DNA of 64,000 bases from Chitinophaga parva (GTDB lineage Bacteria; Bacteroidota; Bacteroidia; Chitinophagales; Chitinophagaceae): the NCBI RefSeq assembly GCF_003071345.1, contig NZ_QCYK01000003.1, positions 620,001 through 684,000 of the forward strand, in the 5' to 3' direction. Below, in pieces: positions 15,806 to 25,466 of this stretch (its first letter is position 1; every line of letters begins with the position of its first letter). The notes beneath the pieces were generated by a model. It saw only the letters and a program-made list of their open reading frames with translations. It searched no databases and was not told where the DNA came from. Position numbers and translations under genes: made by a program.

Positions 15806-16606
15806 ATGATATCACAACAGTTCCCAGCAACTGGTGATCGTGTTTGCCTTGTAGTCCAGGAACGTGTAAAAGTTTGTTTGAGAAAGGGCGCCCCGTCCCG
15901 TCCACGTGCTTTTTTTGTAATGGTGTTTACGTTGTTTTCCTTTGCCTGCTTTGCACAACAACAATCGTCCGGTTTTATTGACAGTGTGCGCCAGCACTAT
16001 GAAAAAATGGCCCTGCCTTTTTTGTTCAACGGGTTTGAATACGTGCGGTATGACCTGCGCATCTTCAAACAGGAGCATCCTTACTTCCGCAAGCCCGCTT
16101 ATGCACCGGGCGACATCTGGTACGACGGACGGTATTTCGCCGGCCGCACCTTGCTGTATGATGATGTGAAGGAACAGGTCATTATTCCCGCGGACTATAT
16201 ACCCGGTCTTTACGGGCAGATAGCGCTGCTTTCTGAGCGGGTGGACAGTTTCAATGTGTACGGTATGCAATTCATCCACATGAAAGACAGTACCCAGTAC
16301 CGTCCCGGTTTTTATGCGCGCATGCACCGGGGTAACAAAGGCACGTTGTATGGCCACTTCCTGAAAACGCTCCAGAAAGGCGTGATCACGCAGGATGGGG
16401 TAAGAGACGTGATCACTGACGTTACCTATTTTGAATGGGAGTCCAATGGTACTTACCAGACCTTGCGTACCCAGGCAGACCTGAGCAGGGCCCTGCAGGT
16501 AAAACGCAGCCAGCTGAAACGGTACATCCGCAGCCAGGGAATAGAATTTCGTAAAGACCGTGAAGCCGCCATGGTGGCCGCGGTGCAGCATTTCGATCCT
16601 CAATAA
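15806..16606 (+). CDS. Hypothetical secreted protein
   Basis: 266 residues if started at ATG 15806. A hydrophobic stretch ending in AQQQ (FFVMVFTLFSFACFAQ, ~36-50) looks like a signal peptide, but its N-region would be long; ATG 15920 is the alternative and lacks positive charge. The mature part is rich in Tyr, Arg and Phe (for example YVRYDLRIFKQEHPYF and APGDIWYDGRYFAGR), with a basic helical C-terminus (KVKRSQLKRYIRSQG-like). I do not recognise the family. It is 9 bp before a TonB receptor gene on the same strand and so probably belongs with it in the envelope. Confidence 0.7.
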   Translation: MISQQFPATGDRVCLVVQERVKVCLRKGAPSRPRAFFVMVFTLFSFACFAQQQSSGFIDSVRQHYEKMALPFLFNGFEYVRYDLRIFKQEHPYFRKPAYAPGDIWYDGRYFAGRTLLYDDVKEQVIIPADYIPGLYGQIALLSERVDSFNVYGMQFIHMKDSTQYRPGFYARMHRGNKGTLYGHFLKTLQKGVITQDGVRDVITDVTYFEWESNGTYQTLRTQADLSRALQVKRSQLKRYIRSQGIEFRKDREAAMVAAVQHFDPQ

Positions 16607-16615
16607 ACCGCTTGC

Positions 16616-19417
16616 ATGAAATATTGTTTACTCCTCCTGTTCTGTATCATAGCATGCACCGGTGCCCTGCGGGCACAAAGCCCCGTGCTGGCCAGGCCTG
16701 TAACCGTGCGGCTGGACAGCGCCGGCATACAACAGCTCACAGATACACTTGAAAAACAGACAGGCGCTTACTTTTACTATGACGTAACCGCATTTGACAA
16801 TACTTATTTCACCGCCACCCTGGTGCAGCAACCCATGCGCGAAGTGCTGGACTCCCTGCTGGGCAGGTTGGGTTTTTCTGTAACGGAGGATGCACAACAT
16901 CATGTGTTCATCGCCTCCGGCCCCCCGCTTACGTTGCAGATCCCGCTGGCAGGCAGGCCACCGGCCCCCATACTGGCAGTAACCCCGCACGCGAACGGGC
17001 GGGTGTTGCCCCGCGCCGGCAAACGCAAGACAGCCGGAGGGCCCGCTACAGAAGAAGAGAATGCGGCCGTAAAGGCTTCGTACGATGATTTCAAAACGTA
17101 TAATATTGGTAATAGCAACAGCACGGCGGGCAATGCCACCATTACAGGCTATATCCGGCGTGCCACTACCAATGAAGGCATTGGCAACGCTACGGTAGCA
17201 GTGCAGGGCCTTACCGTAAAATCTGTTTCTGATCCCTATGGTTACTACACCATCACCCTGCCCAAAGGCAGCTATGTGCTGCGCTTTACCTGCATTGGCA
17301 TGATGGATGCCCGCCGCCAGGTAAGCCTCCGCGGCGATGGCAAACTGCCCGTGGTGATGCATGATTTTGTGCAAAGCCTGAAAGGTGTGACCATTGAAGG
17401 GGAGAAGTCGTCCAATGTGCGGAGCGCCGCCATGGGTGTGCAGAAAATAGATATCCAGACCATCAAGCGCGTGCCCTCGCCCATGGGAGAAGCAGATATC
17501 CTGCGCGTGTTGCAAATGCTGCCGGGAGTTACCTCCGCCGGCGAAGGCAGCACCGGCCTTAACGTGCGCGGTGGCAACGTAGACCAAACCCTGGTACTGC
17601 TGGATGGCGCTACCGTGTATAACCCCGCCCACTTCTTTGGTTTCTTCTCCGCCTTCAACCCGGATGTGATCAAAGATGCGGAATTGTATAAAAGCAGTAT
17701 CCCCGTGCGTTACGGCAGCCGCCTGTCGTCCGTGCTGGACGTGATCACCCGCGAAGGTAATCAGCATAAGTTCTCCGGCTCCGGCGGCATAGGCCCGCTG
17801 AACGGGCACCTTACGCTGGAAGGTCCTATTGGTGACAAGACCACTTTCATCCTGGGTGGCCGCGCGTCCTACTCAGACTGGATACTGCACCTCCTCAAAG
17901 ATCCGCAGTACAAGCGCAGTTCCGCCGGCTTTTATGATGGAAACCTGAAGATCACCAACTCCTGGAACGATCATAACACCATTTACCTCTCCGCCTACAT
18001 CAGCCACGACAATTTTAAACTGGATAGGGATACGGCGTACAAGTACGGCAACAAGAACGCGGTGCTGCGCTGGAAGCATATTTTCAGCAGCAAGGCATAC
18101 GGCACCTTCTCCGTGGGCACGGACAATTACAATTTTAGTATGAACAGTGATGCCAATGAGATCACTGCCTTTAAATACAGGTTCAACGTGGCACAGCAGC
18201 ATGCCAACGTGGACATGAACTTCATGCCGAGCAACAAGCATCACCTGGAAGCAGGTCTGGGCGGCATTTACTACCAGCTTTCGCCCGGCGATTACCAGCC
18301 CAGTGGCAAAAGCCTGGCGCGCCCCAACACGGTGCCGAAAGAACAGGCGGTGGAAGCCGCTGCTTACGTGGCAGACAACTACACCATTACGCCAGATCTT
18401 ACGCTGAATGTAGGCCTGCGTGGTGCTTTCTTTGCCAACCGTGGCCCCGCCGTGGTGAATGAGTACCTGCCTGGCCTGCCCCGGGAAATTTCCTCCGTGA
18501 AGGATTCTGTGATGTACGGCTCCGGCAAAACGATCAAATCATACGCCGGGCTGGAGCCCCGCATGGCACTGCGTTACACGCTCACTACCAATTCTTCCGT
18601 GAAGGCGGCGTACAACAGGACCCAGCAGTTCATCCACATGCTGTCTAACACCACGGTAGTGTCACCCACGGATGTGTGGAAGCTTAGTGATACTTACATC
18701 CGGCCGGAGATCGGCGACCAGGTGTCCATTGGTTACTACCGCAACTTTAAACATAACACCATCGAAACATCGGCAGAGTTGTATTACAAATGGATCCGCC
18801 ATGCCCTTTCATACAAGAGCGGTGCTAACCTGCTGCTGAACCACCACGTGGAAACGGATGTGGCCAATGCAGACGGCAAAGCCTATGGGGTGGAACTGCT
18901 GGTAAAGAAGACCGCCGGCAAGATGACGGGATGGGTAAGCTACGCCTACAGCCGCACCCTGCTGCGCATGCGCGATCCGCTGGTAACCGATCCTACGAAC
19001 CACGGCAACTATTATCCCGCGGACTACGACAAGCCGCACACGGCGAACCTGGTGGCGAATTACAGCATTTCCCACCGCTTTAATGTATCACTGACATCGG
19101 TGTATGCCACCGGGCGCCCTATCACACTGCCCATTGCCAGTTATTATATTGACGGATCGGTGCGTGTACTGTATGCAGACCGCAACAGCGCCCGCATCCC
19201 GGATTATTTCCGTACAGATTTTTCCGTGAACATTGATGGTAACCACAAGCTGCACAAGGTGGCGCACAGTTCATGGTCGCTGGGCGTGTACAACATGCTG
19301 GCCCGCCGCAACGCCTACTCGGTCTACTTTGTATCGGAAAATGGCCAGATCCATGGTTACAAGCTTTCCATTTTCGGTACGGCCATTCCATTTATCACGT
19401 ACAACTTTAAGTTCTGA
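16616..19417 (+). CDS. TonB-dependent receptor with STN and carboxypeptidase-like domains
   Basis: 933 residues. The signal peptide ends at LRAQ. Residues ~25-100 form an STN-like domain (QLTDTLEKQTGAYFYYD). Residues ~175-260 are a carboxypeptidase-regulatory-like beta sandwich (ATITGYIRRATTNEGIGNATV). The plug follows (LRVLQMLPGVTSAGEGSTG, then LVLLDGATVYNP), and the rest is the outer-membrane barrel ending in Phe. This type usually travels with DUF4249 lipoproteins, as here, rather than with SusD. The substrate is unknown. It is the second gene of a four-gene run (15.8-22.3 kb). An STN domain often allows signalling to an anti-sigma factor, but no FecR is adjacent to this one. Confidence 0.93.
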   Translation: MKYCLLLLFCIIACTGALRAQSPVLARPVTVRLDSAGIQQLTDTLEKQTGAYFYYDVTAFDNTYFTATLVQQPMREVLDSLLGRLGFSVTEDAQHHVFIASGPPLTLQIPLAGRPPAPILAVTPHANGRVLPRAGKRKTAGGPATEEENAAVKASYDDFKTYNIGNSNSTAGNATITGYIRRATTNEGIGNATVAVQGLTVKSVSDPYGYYTITLPKGSYVLRFTCIGMMDARRQVSLRGDGKLPVVMHDFVQSLKGVTIEGEKSSNVRSAAMGVQKIDIQTIKRVPSPMGEADILRVLQMLPGVTSAGEGSTGLNVRGGNVDQTLVLLDGATVYNPAHFFGFFSAFNPDVIKDAELYKSSIPVRYGSRLSSVLDVITREGNQHKFSGSGGIGPLNGHLTLEGPIGDKTTFILGGRASYSDWILHLLKDPQYKRSSAGFYDGNLKITNSWNDHNTIYLSAYISHDNFKLDRDTAYKYGNKNAVLRWKHIFSSKAYGTFSVGTDNYNFSMNSDANEITAFKYRFNVAQQHANVDMNFMPSNKHHLEAGLGGIYYQLSPGDYQPSGKSLARPNTVPKEQAVEAAAYVADNYTITPDLTLNVGLRGAFFANRGPAVVNEYLPGLPREISSVKDSVMYGSGKTIKSYAGLEPRMALRYTLTTNSSVKAAYNRTQQFIHMLSNTTVVSPTDVWKLSDTYIRPEIGDQVSIGYYRNFKHNTIETSAELYYKWIRHALSYKSGANLLLNHHVETDVANADGKAYGVELLVKKTAGKMTGWVSYAYSRTLLRMRDPLVTDPTNHGNYYPADYDKPHTANLVANYSISHRFNVSLTSVYATGRPITLPIASYYIDGSVRVLYADRNSARIPDYFRTDFSVNIDGNHKLHKVAHSSWSLGVYNMLARRNAYSVYFVSENGQIHGYKLSIFGTAIPFITYNFKF

Positions 19418-19475
19418 GGTACGGGTAGAAAATTTTTTTAAGATCACATCCTGAACGGATGATAAACCCAGGTTG

Positions 19476-20681
19476 ATGAAGCGGAAATTAATTTACGGAC
19501 TGTTAGGAATGATGTGCCTTACATGGCATTGCAAAGATCCTTACCGGCCGGATGTAACCAGTACGGATGTGCACTACCTCGTAGTGGATGGTGCCATCAC
19601 GGGTGGGCAGGATGATACCACGGCGATCATGATCAGCCATACCCGCCCCCTCACAGATAATAACGCCAGCGGCCCGCTGGTGGATGCCGGGGCCCGGGTA
19701 GAGGTAGAGGCAAAGGACGGGCCCACGTACCCGCTTGTTTTTAACCCTGCCAGCAGTAAGTATGAGGCCACGGGGCTGCCCCTGCAGGCCGGCGCGGAAT
19801 ACCGCCTCCATGTATGGAGTGAACAAAAGGAATACCTGTCTGACTACACGCCTTACAAGCTAACGCCGCCCATAGATTCTGTGTACGGGGTGGAAGAAAA
19901 AGGTGGCATGCAGATCTACGTCAATACGCACGACGCCACCAACACCAGCCAGTACTACCGCTGGCGGTATGCAGAAACGTGGGAATACCACTCCAACTAC
20001 CAGTCGCAGTTGAAGTTTGATACCTTGTCGCCCGATTTTGACCCGCTCCACCCGGACCTGGTGCCGCGGCCTTATCCTGAAATACAGGCGCTTTACCGGT
20101 GCTGGCATACGCTGCCTTCTTACAACATCTTGATAGGTACTACCAGCCAGCTTAGCGCAGACGTGCTGTACAAAGGGCCGCTGGTCTTCTTCTCATCAGG
20201 GGATGAGCGCCTGCAGGTGCTGTACAGCATTATGGTGAAGCAAACGGTGCTGACCCGGGAGGCGTATAACTATTGGGTGAATGTGAAAAAGATCACGGAG
20301 CAGATCGGGGACATCTTTGGACCCCTGCCTTCAGAGATCCATGGCAATATTCATAACGTGAACGACCCTGCGGAAACGGTGGTGGGCTTTATCACTGCCG
20401 CTTCCTCCATGTCCCAGCGGATCTTTATCAAGCCCCCGGCCGACTGGATACGGTCCCACTACAATTGCCCGGCGGACACGGTAGTGATCTGCGATCCCAT
20501 GGAGCCCGACTGCGATCCATGGCAACGGCGGAAAGGATTGTTTGCCGGTGGCGGCTATTTCCCGCTGAACTGGGTTGACCCGCAGCTGCCGCATAACAAG
20601 ATCCTGGCGGCAAGTGGTTCCTGCGTGGACTGCCAGTACCGGGGCGGTGTCAATGTAAAACCGGATTTCTGGCCCAATTAA
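19476..20681 (+). CDS. DUF4249-family lipoprotein
   Basis: 401 residues from ATG 19476; a TTG just before it (19473) is in frame but not needed. The signal peptide ends in a lipobox-like LTWHC followed by KDPY, so an outer-membrane lipoprotein is expected. The body matches DUF4249, with the early DGAITGGQDDTTAIMISHTRP and the Cys-containing end (CPADTVVICDP, GSCVDCQYRGGVNVKP). DUF4249 proteins are encoded next to TonB receptors in Bacteroidota and are thought to be their surface partners, as SusD is for SusC. It lies 58 bp after the receptor and 12 bp before the next gene. Confidence 0.9.
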   Translation: MKRKLIYGLLGMMCLTWHCKDPYRPDVTSTDVHYLVVDGAITGGQDDTTAIMISHTRPLTDNNASGPLVDAGARVEVEAKDGPTYPLVFNPASSKYEATGLPLQAGAEYRLHVWSEQKEYLSDYTPYKLTPPIDSVYGVEEKGGMQIYVNTHDATNTSQYYRWRYAETWEYHSNYQSQLKFDTLSPDFDPLHPDLVPRPYPEIQALYRCWHTLPSYNILIGTTSQLSADVLYKGPLVFFSSGDERLQVLYSIMVKQTVLTREAYNYWVNVKKITEQIGDIFGPLPSEIHGNIHNVNDPAETVVGFITAASSMSQRIFIKPPADWIRSHYNCPADTVVICDPMEPDCDPWQRRKGLFAGGGYFPLNWVDPQLPHNKILAASGSCVDCQYRGGVNVKPDFWPN

Positions 20682-20693
20682 TTTTTGAACGTG

Positions 20694-22346
20694 ATGAAAA
20701 GATGTCTTTTTATACTGGGTTTCCTGGTGGCCACCTGCTGTGCGCATGCGCAGGATGGGGTATACCGGGAACGCCTCTACGTAAATATGGACCAGGACCA
20801 TTACCTGGCAGGTGAGTGGTGCTGGTTTTCCGTATATAGCCTGGATGCCGCCACAGACCAACCCCGGGTCTTCAGCCGCATTGCGTATCTGGAACTGCTG
20901 GATGCCCATGGCACGCCCGTGGTGCAGACCAAGCTGGCGCTGGACAGTGCGCGGGCACAGGGTGCCGTGCAGCTGCCGGCAGACCTGCCCAGTGGTACCT
21001 ACACCTGGAGGGCCTACACCCGCTGGATGCGCAACTTCAGCAGTGAAGGCTTTTTTACGCAGCAGGTCAATGTGTACAATACCCTGCATCCTGAAGCAAT
21101 GAACGGGGCGCATCTCATACCCGGTGCCCTGCAAGGCGCGCCGGATGCGGCTTTGCACTGCAGCACGGATAAGCCACTGTACGACCGCCGCAGCCAACTG
21201 GAGATCCGGCTGAAAACCGGCGTACCGGTCACCGGCCTGTCGCTCTCGGTGTTCCGCGTGGATACGGTGATGGAGAAAGTAAAGCTATCGCCGCAGGCCT
21301 ACAAACACTACCCGCTCATCGATACGCTGCTGCCGGAGCTGCGGGGCAATATCATCACCGGCCGTATTGTAAACCGGGCTACAGGTACACCCGTGGAAGG
21401 CGTTATCGGCACGCTGTCCGTACCCGGCAGGAAGCCGGTGTTCCAGGCCGTGAGCTCCGATGCGAACGGGCGCTTTATTTCCGAACTGGAGGAGGCGTAC
21501 GGCAATAGTACCCTGATCATGGAGTGCAGGGAAAAGCAGTACCGCATTATCCCCGATTACCAGTTTGCCCCGGTGCTTACGCCCGCCCAGGAAGCCGCGC
21601 GGGATAGCCTGCCGGAAAATGTATTGGAAGCGTATGCCACCCGCCATGTTTCCGCGCAGGTGGAGCATGCCTACCGGGAGCGCGACCTGGCCGCGCCACC
21701 TGCACCCCTGCGGGATAGCGTGCCTTTCTTTGGCCGCCCGGACGAAGAAATATTGCTGGATGATTATACGCGCTTTACCACTATGGAAGATGTATTCCGC
21801 GAGGTGATCAAGCAGGTGTTTGTGCGCCGCGCAGGCGGTGTGCTGCACCTGCACTGCTGGAACCTGGGCACGGAAATGATGGAGCACGATGATGCGCTGG
21901 TGCTGCTGGATGGGGTGCCGGTGTACAACAATAAGGAACTGTTTGAGTTTGACCCGCTGAAGATCCGCAAGATATCCGTGCGGGCAAGGCCGGTATATTA
22001 CGGCCCCATACGTGCCGCCGGCGTGGTGTTCATGCAAACGTACAGTGGTGACCTGAAAGGCTACCCGCTGGACAGCACCCAGGTATCCGCACAGGATTTC
22101 GTAGGCCTGCAAAACCCGCATCCATTCCCGGCACCGGCCTATGTTTCGCAAACAGAGCGCAACAGCCGTTTCCCGGACTACCGCAGCCTTTTGTACTGGC
22201 AACCATCGGTGCGCTTTGATGCAGCCGGTGCCGCCACGGTACAATGCTATACCGGTGACCTGCCTGGGCATTACCTCGTAGTGGCCGCCGGGCTGGATGC
22301 CGGGGGTAAGCCTTGTTATACCACGCACGCATTTGATGTGAAGTAA
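20694..22346 (+). CDS. Large secreted protein, MG2/macroglobulin-like N-terminus
   Basis: 550 residues from ATG 20694; TTG 20685 and GTG 20691 are in-frame alternatives. A signal peptide ends at CAHAQ. The first ~130 mature residues resemble the MG2-type beta sandwich of Bacteroidota envelope proteins (RERLYVNMDQDHYLAGEW, LPSGTYTWRAYTRWMRN). A carboxypeptidase-like segment is near residue 220 (ITGRIVNRATGTPVEGVIG), and a TonB-plug-like DDALVLLDGVPVYNNKELFEFDP follows near 400, but no barrel is present. Its role is unknown, probably in outer-membrane transport or assembly with the preceding receptor and DUF4249 protein. A terminator shared with the convergent GH76 gene follows. Confidence 0.75.
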   Translation: MKRCLFILGFLVATCCAHAQDGVYRERLYVNMDQDHYLAGEWCWFSVYSLDAATDQPRVFSRIAYLELLDAHGTPVVQTKLALDSARAQGAVQLPADLPSGTYTWRAYTRWMRNFSSEGFFTQQVNVYNTLHPEAMNGAHLIPGALQGAPDAALHCSTDKPLYDRRSQLEIRLKTGVPVTGLSLSVFRVDTVMEKVKLSPQAYKHYPLIDTLLPELRGNIITGRIVNRATGTPVEGVIGTLSVPGRKPVFQAVSSDANGRFISELEEAYGNSTLIMECREKQYRIIPDYQFAPVLTPAQEAARDSLPENVLEAYATRHVSAQVEHAYRERDLAAPPAPLRDSVPFFGRPDEEILLDDYTRFTTMEDVFREVIKQVFVRRAGGVLHLHCWNLGTEMMEHDDALVLLDGVPVYNNKELFEFDPLKIRKISVRARPVYYGPIRAAGVVFMQTYSGDLKGYPLDSTQVSAQDFVGLQNPHPFPAPAYVSQTERNSRFPDYRSLLYWQPSVRFDAAGAATVQCYTGDLPGHYLVVAAGLDAGGKPCYTTHAFDVK

Positions 22347-22373
22347 ACTGTTTCCACATACCACGGAAAAAGC

Positions 22374-22411
22374 AAGGGTGTATCGCGCTGGTCGATGCAC
22401 CCTTTTATTTA
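22374..22411. terminator. Bidirectional terminator
   Basis: AAGGGTG-ATCG pairs with CGAT-CACCCTT with a single mismatched pair, flanked by A-rich and T-rich tracts. It separates the convergent plus-strand secreted-protein gene from the GH76 gene. Confidence 0.7.
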
Positions 22412-22433
22412 GTGTTCCTGTACTTGCAGTGCT

Positions 22434-23567
22434 TTATTTTTCCGGGGGGCACACCTGCATGAAAGACACGGCGCTGCTGGCCTCATAAGATTGAATGGTG
22501 CCGGTGGGGCAGGGGATGGCGTAGTTGCGGTATGTAAGGCCCCTGGCCACATCGCGGTTACCCCAGGCGGTGTTGATGTTCTTGCGGATCCAGGGCAGGT
22601 ATTGTGCCTGTCCGCCATCATTCACCAGGTTCATGATGTAGTGCGCAAAGATAGCTTTGAGCACCCCCTGCTCATTCCAGTCGCCCTCCGCGGGGAGGAT
22701 ACCGGCAGTGTCGCAAAGATGCTGCTGCGTGTAGTCTGCCACCTTCTTTGCATCGTCCAGGTAAGCAACGTCATTACTTTGCTGGTAGAGCATTACAGCG
22801 GCGCCAATGAAGGTGCCGTAGTTGTAAGTATAGTCGCTCCACCCCGGATTGCCTTTGATGTTGTTGTCTGCCACGCGGCCGGTGCTGCTGTTGTACAGGT
22901 TATGGCGCCCGTAGTTGAACACTGTTTTTGCTTTATCCAGGTAGCTGGTGTCTTTTGTGATGTTATACAATGTCATCGCGGCGATCACGGTGGGGAAGGT
23001 GATGCAGGAGTTCTTACCGGTGTGCTGGAAGTCCCAGAACATGCCACCATCCGCAGGATCAAAGGAGCCTGCAAACACGCGGCTGAAGCCCGCCTTGGCG
23101 TGGTCCAGGTATTCCGTATTGCCGGTAAGCTGGTGGGCGCGGGCCAGGGAAATGATCCACCACATCATATCGTCGTAGATAAACCATACGGTGGTGTTGT
23201 TCCAGTTATACTGGTCATACCGGTTCAGGCCACCGGTGTAGATGTCTTTCACTTTTTGCAGGTAGTCTGCGTTGTGGGTGCGTTTGTAGGCATCCATGGC
23301 CATGTCCCAGTACACGGCCTGTGTCCAGATGGCGCCTATACCGGTTTTCTCCGTGGTGGCGTAGTATAGTTTGTCCGAAGGACTGTAGCAGTACTGGTTG
23401 AAATTGTTATAAGCGGCCGTGGCGTCTGCATCCGTGTAATTGACGATGGCGGGCGTGGGTTTGCCCGGTGTAACCGGGGCCGGGTCATGTTTTTGCTGGC
23501 TGCAGCTGATGTAGCCTGCGGCCAGTAAGGGGACCAGGAACAGTAGTTTTTGCATGGTACGTTTCAT
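22434..23567 (-). CDS. GH76-family alpha-1,6-mannanase-like lipoprotein
   Basis: 377 residues from ATG 23567; the frame runs further upstream, but this start gives a signal peptide ending in GYISC, a lipoprotein site. The body is an alpha/alpha barrel of the GH76 type. The paired catalytic aspartates are in FIYDDMMWWI, and GIGAIWTQAVYWDMAMDAY and the SFDPADGGMFWD loop are typical. GH76 enzymes cut alpha-1,6-mannan backbones such as fungal cell-wall mannan. It is the last gene of a minus-strand run: ECF sigma, FecR, SusC, SusD, GH76. A hairpin without a T-tract lies between SusD and this gene. Confidence 0.88.
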   Translation of the reverse strand: MKRTMQKLLFLVPLLAAGYISCSQQKHDPAPVTPGKPTPAIVNYTDADATAAYNNFNQYCYSPSDKLYYATTEKTGIGAIWTQAVYWDMAMDAYKRTHNADYLQKVKDIYTGGLNRYDQYNWNNTTVWFIYDDMMWWIISLARAHQLTGNTEYLDHAKAGFSRVFAGSFDPADGGMFWDFQHTGKNSCITFPTVIAAMTLYNITKDTSYLDKAKTVFNYGRHNLYNSSTGRVADNNIKGNPGWSDYTYNYGTFIGAAVMLYQQSNDVAYLDDAKKVADYTQQHLCDTAGILPAEGDWNEQGVLKAIFAHYIMNLVNDGGQAQYLPWIRKNINTAWGNRDVARGLTYRNYAIPCPTGTIQSYEASSAVSFMQVCPPEK

Positions 23568-23603
23568 TGGGTGAAGATAAGCATGGTTCCGTGTAAATGT
23601 AAA

Positions 23604-23630
23604 CCGGCAGCGCGCAAAAGGCACTGCCGG
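23604..23630 (-). promoter_or_regulatory. Intercistronic hairpin between SusD and GH76 genes
   Basis: CCGGCAG (23604-23610) and CTGCCGG (23624-23630) form a perfect 7-bp stem. No T-run follows, so it is more likely an mRNA-stabilising or processing element than a terminator. Confidence 0.35.
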
Positions 23631-23640
23631 CGGAAAGATG

Positions 23641-25449
23641 CTACCAGCCCGGGTTCTGGACCAGTTGTTTATCGTTATTGATATCGTTGTTCGGGATGGG
23701 GAAGAAGTAGTGGCGTTTGTTGAACACGCGGGTTTCAAACGGCACCACCTTCAGGAAGTCCGGCAGGTCTGCGCTGATGTTCAGGCCATACATCGGGCCA
23801 TTCTCCGTTTGCTCGGCTATTTTCCAACGGCGCACGTCAAAGAAGCGGTTGTTCTCAAAGGCCAGTTCCACGCGGCGCTCTTTGCGGATCAGTTCCCGCA
23901 GCTCATCACCGGATTTGGGTGCCGGCAACGTGGCGGAGCCGTATTGGGGGATGCCCGCGCGTTCCCGGATCTTGTTCAGGTATTTCAGCGCTTCGGGGCT
24001 GTTGGGATTGGCTTCGTTCTCACATTCCGCGTAGCTGAGATAGATCTCTGCCAGGCGCATGAGGATCACCCCGCGGTCGTCTATGTCCCACTTGCCCAGG
24101 CTCATGGCTTTGCGCACAATGTAACCGGTAGTGGAGTGATCGCCACCGCCGGCTTTCATGCCGGAGTTGCCGGAGTAGAACAGTTCCGTGGTAATGGGCC
24201 CAAAGTCTTTGTTTAACCATGTGCTGTTGTTGTACGTGATGTCCACGTAAAACCGGGGCTCACGGTTTACCCATTGGTTGTAAGTGCTTTTGGGCATTAC
24301 ATCGGAGGGCGCCTGGAAGTCAGTGAAGCCGGTCTTTACATAGCCGGATTGCGGATCGTCAATGTTGCGGCCATTGGCCGTAAAGAAAGCGTCCACCATG
24401 TTCTGCGTAGCGCCCAGGCCACCACTGCCTCTTACATCGCCGGAAGAGGCGCCTGCGTGGTAGGGGCACAGCTCGTACTGGCGGGGGCCAATGGAAGACT
24501 GGCGGCGTTCAAAGATCACTTCCTGGTTCCAGTCTTTGAGGGTCACGTTGCGGCAGGAAAGATAGGGGTCAATGCTGCCATCCGCTTTCCGTTCCGTATA
24601 AAGATTGTAGGTGCTGCCGTCAAACTGGGTGAGGAAATCCTTGAAAGCCGCAGCTGCGGCAGCCCAGCGGGCAGGGTCAGCGCCCTGGTTGATCAGTTGT
24701 TTGCCATCCTGGTTTTTCAGGGCTGCAAGGTCCGTGTTACCGTTGTACAGCGGGCTGGCATTGTACATCAGCGCTGTGGCGCGGAAGGCCAGGGCAATGT
24801 CCTTCGTGATGTGGCCCAGCTGCGATGTGTTGCCGGATTGCTGTGCCTTCATGGTGGGCAGGTCCTGGGCCGCCAGTTGCAGTTCATTGGCTACGTATTG
24901 CGTGCACTCGTCGAAGCTGCTGCGGGGGATCTGGAGGTTGGTATCCACGGGTGTGGGTGTTTCGCCCAGGATCACCACCGGCCCGTAAATGCGCATGAGG
25001 TAAAAGTAGTACATGGCACGCAGGGCGCGGGCTTCCGCCTTGTACTTGGTTTTGCTGCCGGCATCCAGGTCGGTTACTTTATCCACGTTCTGGATAAATA
25101 CGCTGGCGGCACGGATGCCTCTGTAAAAATTGGTCCAGTAGTCGCCCACGAAGCCTGAATTGGCATCCCAGTTACCGATATTCACATCATTGGATTGTAC
25201 AAAACCCCATACGTAATCGGCTTCATCACTGCCGCCGGTCCAAAGGCCACGGTTGGTCACACCGCCGGGATTGCGCTGGCCGTATTCATCGGGTACCCGT
25301 TCGTACACGTTGGCCAGGAATTGTTCGGCATTGTGCCAGTTATGAAAAGTAAGATCTATGGTCAGCCGGTCATCCGGCACCTGGTCCAGGTAGTGTTTGC
25401 AGCTGGTCATGGTCAGCAGCACGGTGGCAATGGCTAATATTTTCTTCAT
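23641..25449 (-). CDS. SusD/RagB-family surface glycan-binding lipoprotein
   Basis: 602 residues. The signal peptide ends in the lipobox LTMTSC. The N-terminal SusD-like region (YLDQVPDDRLTIDLTFHNWHNAEQFLANVYERVP) is followed by TPR-like helices and the C-terminal RagB/SusD domain (LAEIYLSYAECENEANP, RKERRVELAFENNRFFDVRRW). SusD proteins cap the SusC barrel at the outer membrane and deliver oligosaccharides. It is 17 bp downstream of the SusC gene and shares its operon. With GH76 next to it, mannan or mannooligosaccharide is the likely ligand. Confidence 0.95.
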   Translation of the reverse strand: MKKILAIATVLLTMTSCKHYLDQVPDDRLTIDLTFHNWHNAEQFLANVYERVPDEYGQRNPGGVTNRGLWTGGSDEADYVWGFVQSNDVNIGNWDANSGFVGDYWTNFYRGIRAASVFIQNVDKVTDLDAGSKTKYKAEARALRAMYYFYLMRIYGPVVILGETPTPVDTNLQIPRSSFDECTQYVANELQLAAQDLPTMKAQQSGNTSQLGHITKDIALAFRATALMYNASPLYNGNTDLAALKNQDGKQLINQGADPARWAAAAAAFKDFLTQFDGSTYNLYTERKADGSIDPYLSCRNVTLKDWNQEVIFERRQSSIGPRQYELCPYHAGASSGDVRGSGGLGATQNMVDAFFTANGRNIDDPQSGYVKTGFTDFQAPSDVMPKSTYNQWVNREPRFYVDITYNNSTWLNKDFGPITTELFYSGNSGMKAGGGDHSTTGYIVRKAMSLGKWDIDDRGVILMRLAEIYLSYAECENEANPNSPEALKYLNKIRERAGIPQYGSATLPAPKSGDELRELIRKERRVELAFENNRFFDVRRWKIAEQTENGPMYGLNISADLPDFLKVVPFETRVFNKRHYFFPIPNNDINNDKQLVQNPGW

Positions 25450-25466
25450 AACGCGTTGCTTAAAAA

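Noticed and set aside
16628..17809. Long minus-strand ORF inside the TonB receptor gene
   Set aside because: Antisense shadow; the receptor frame shows domain motifs.
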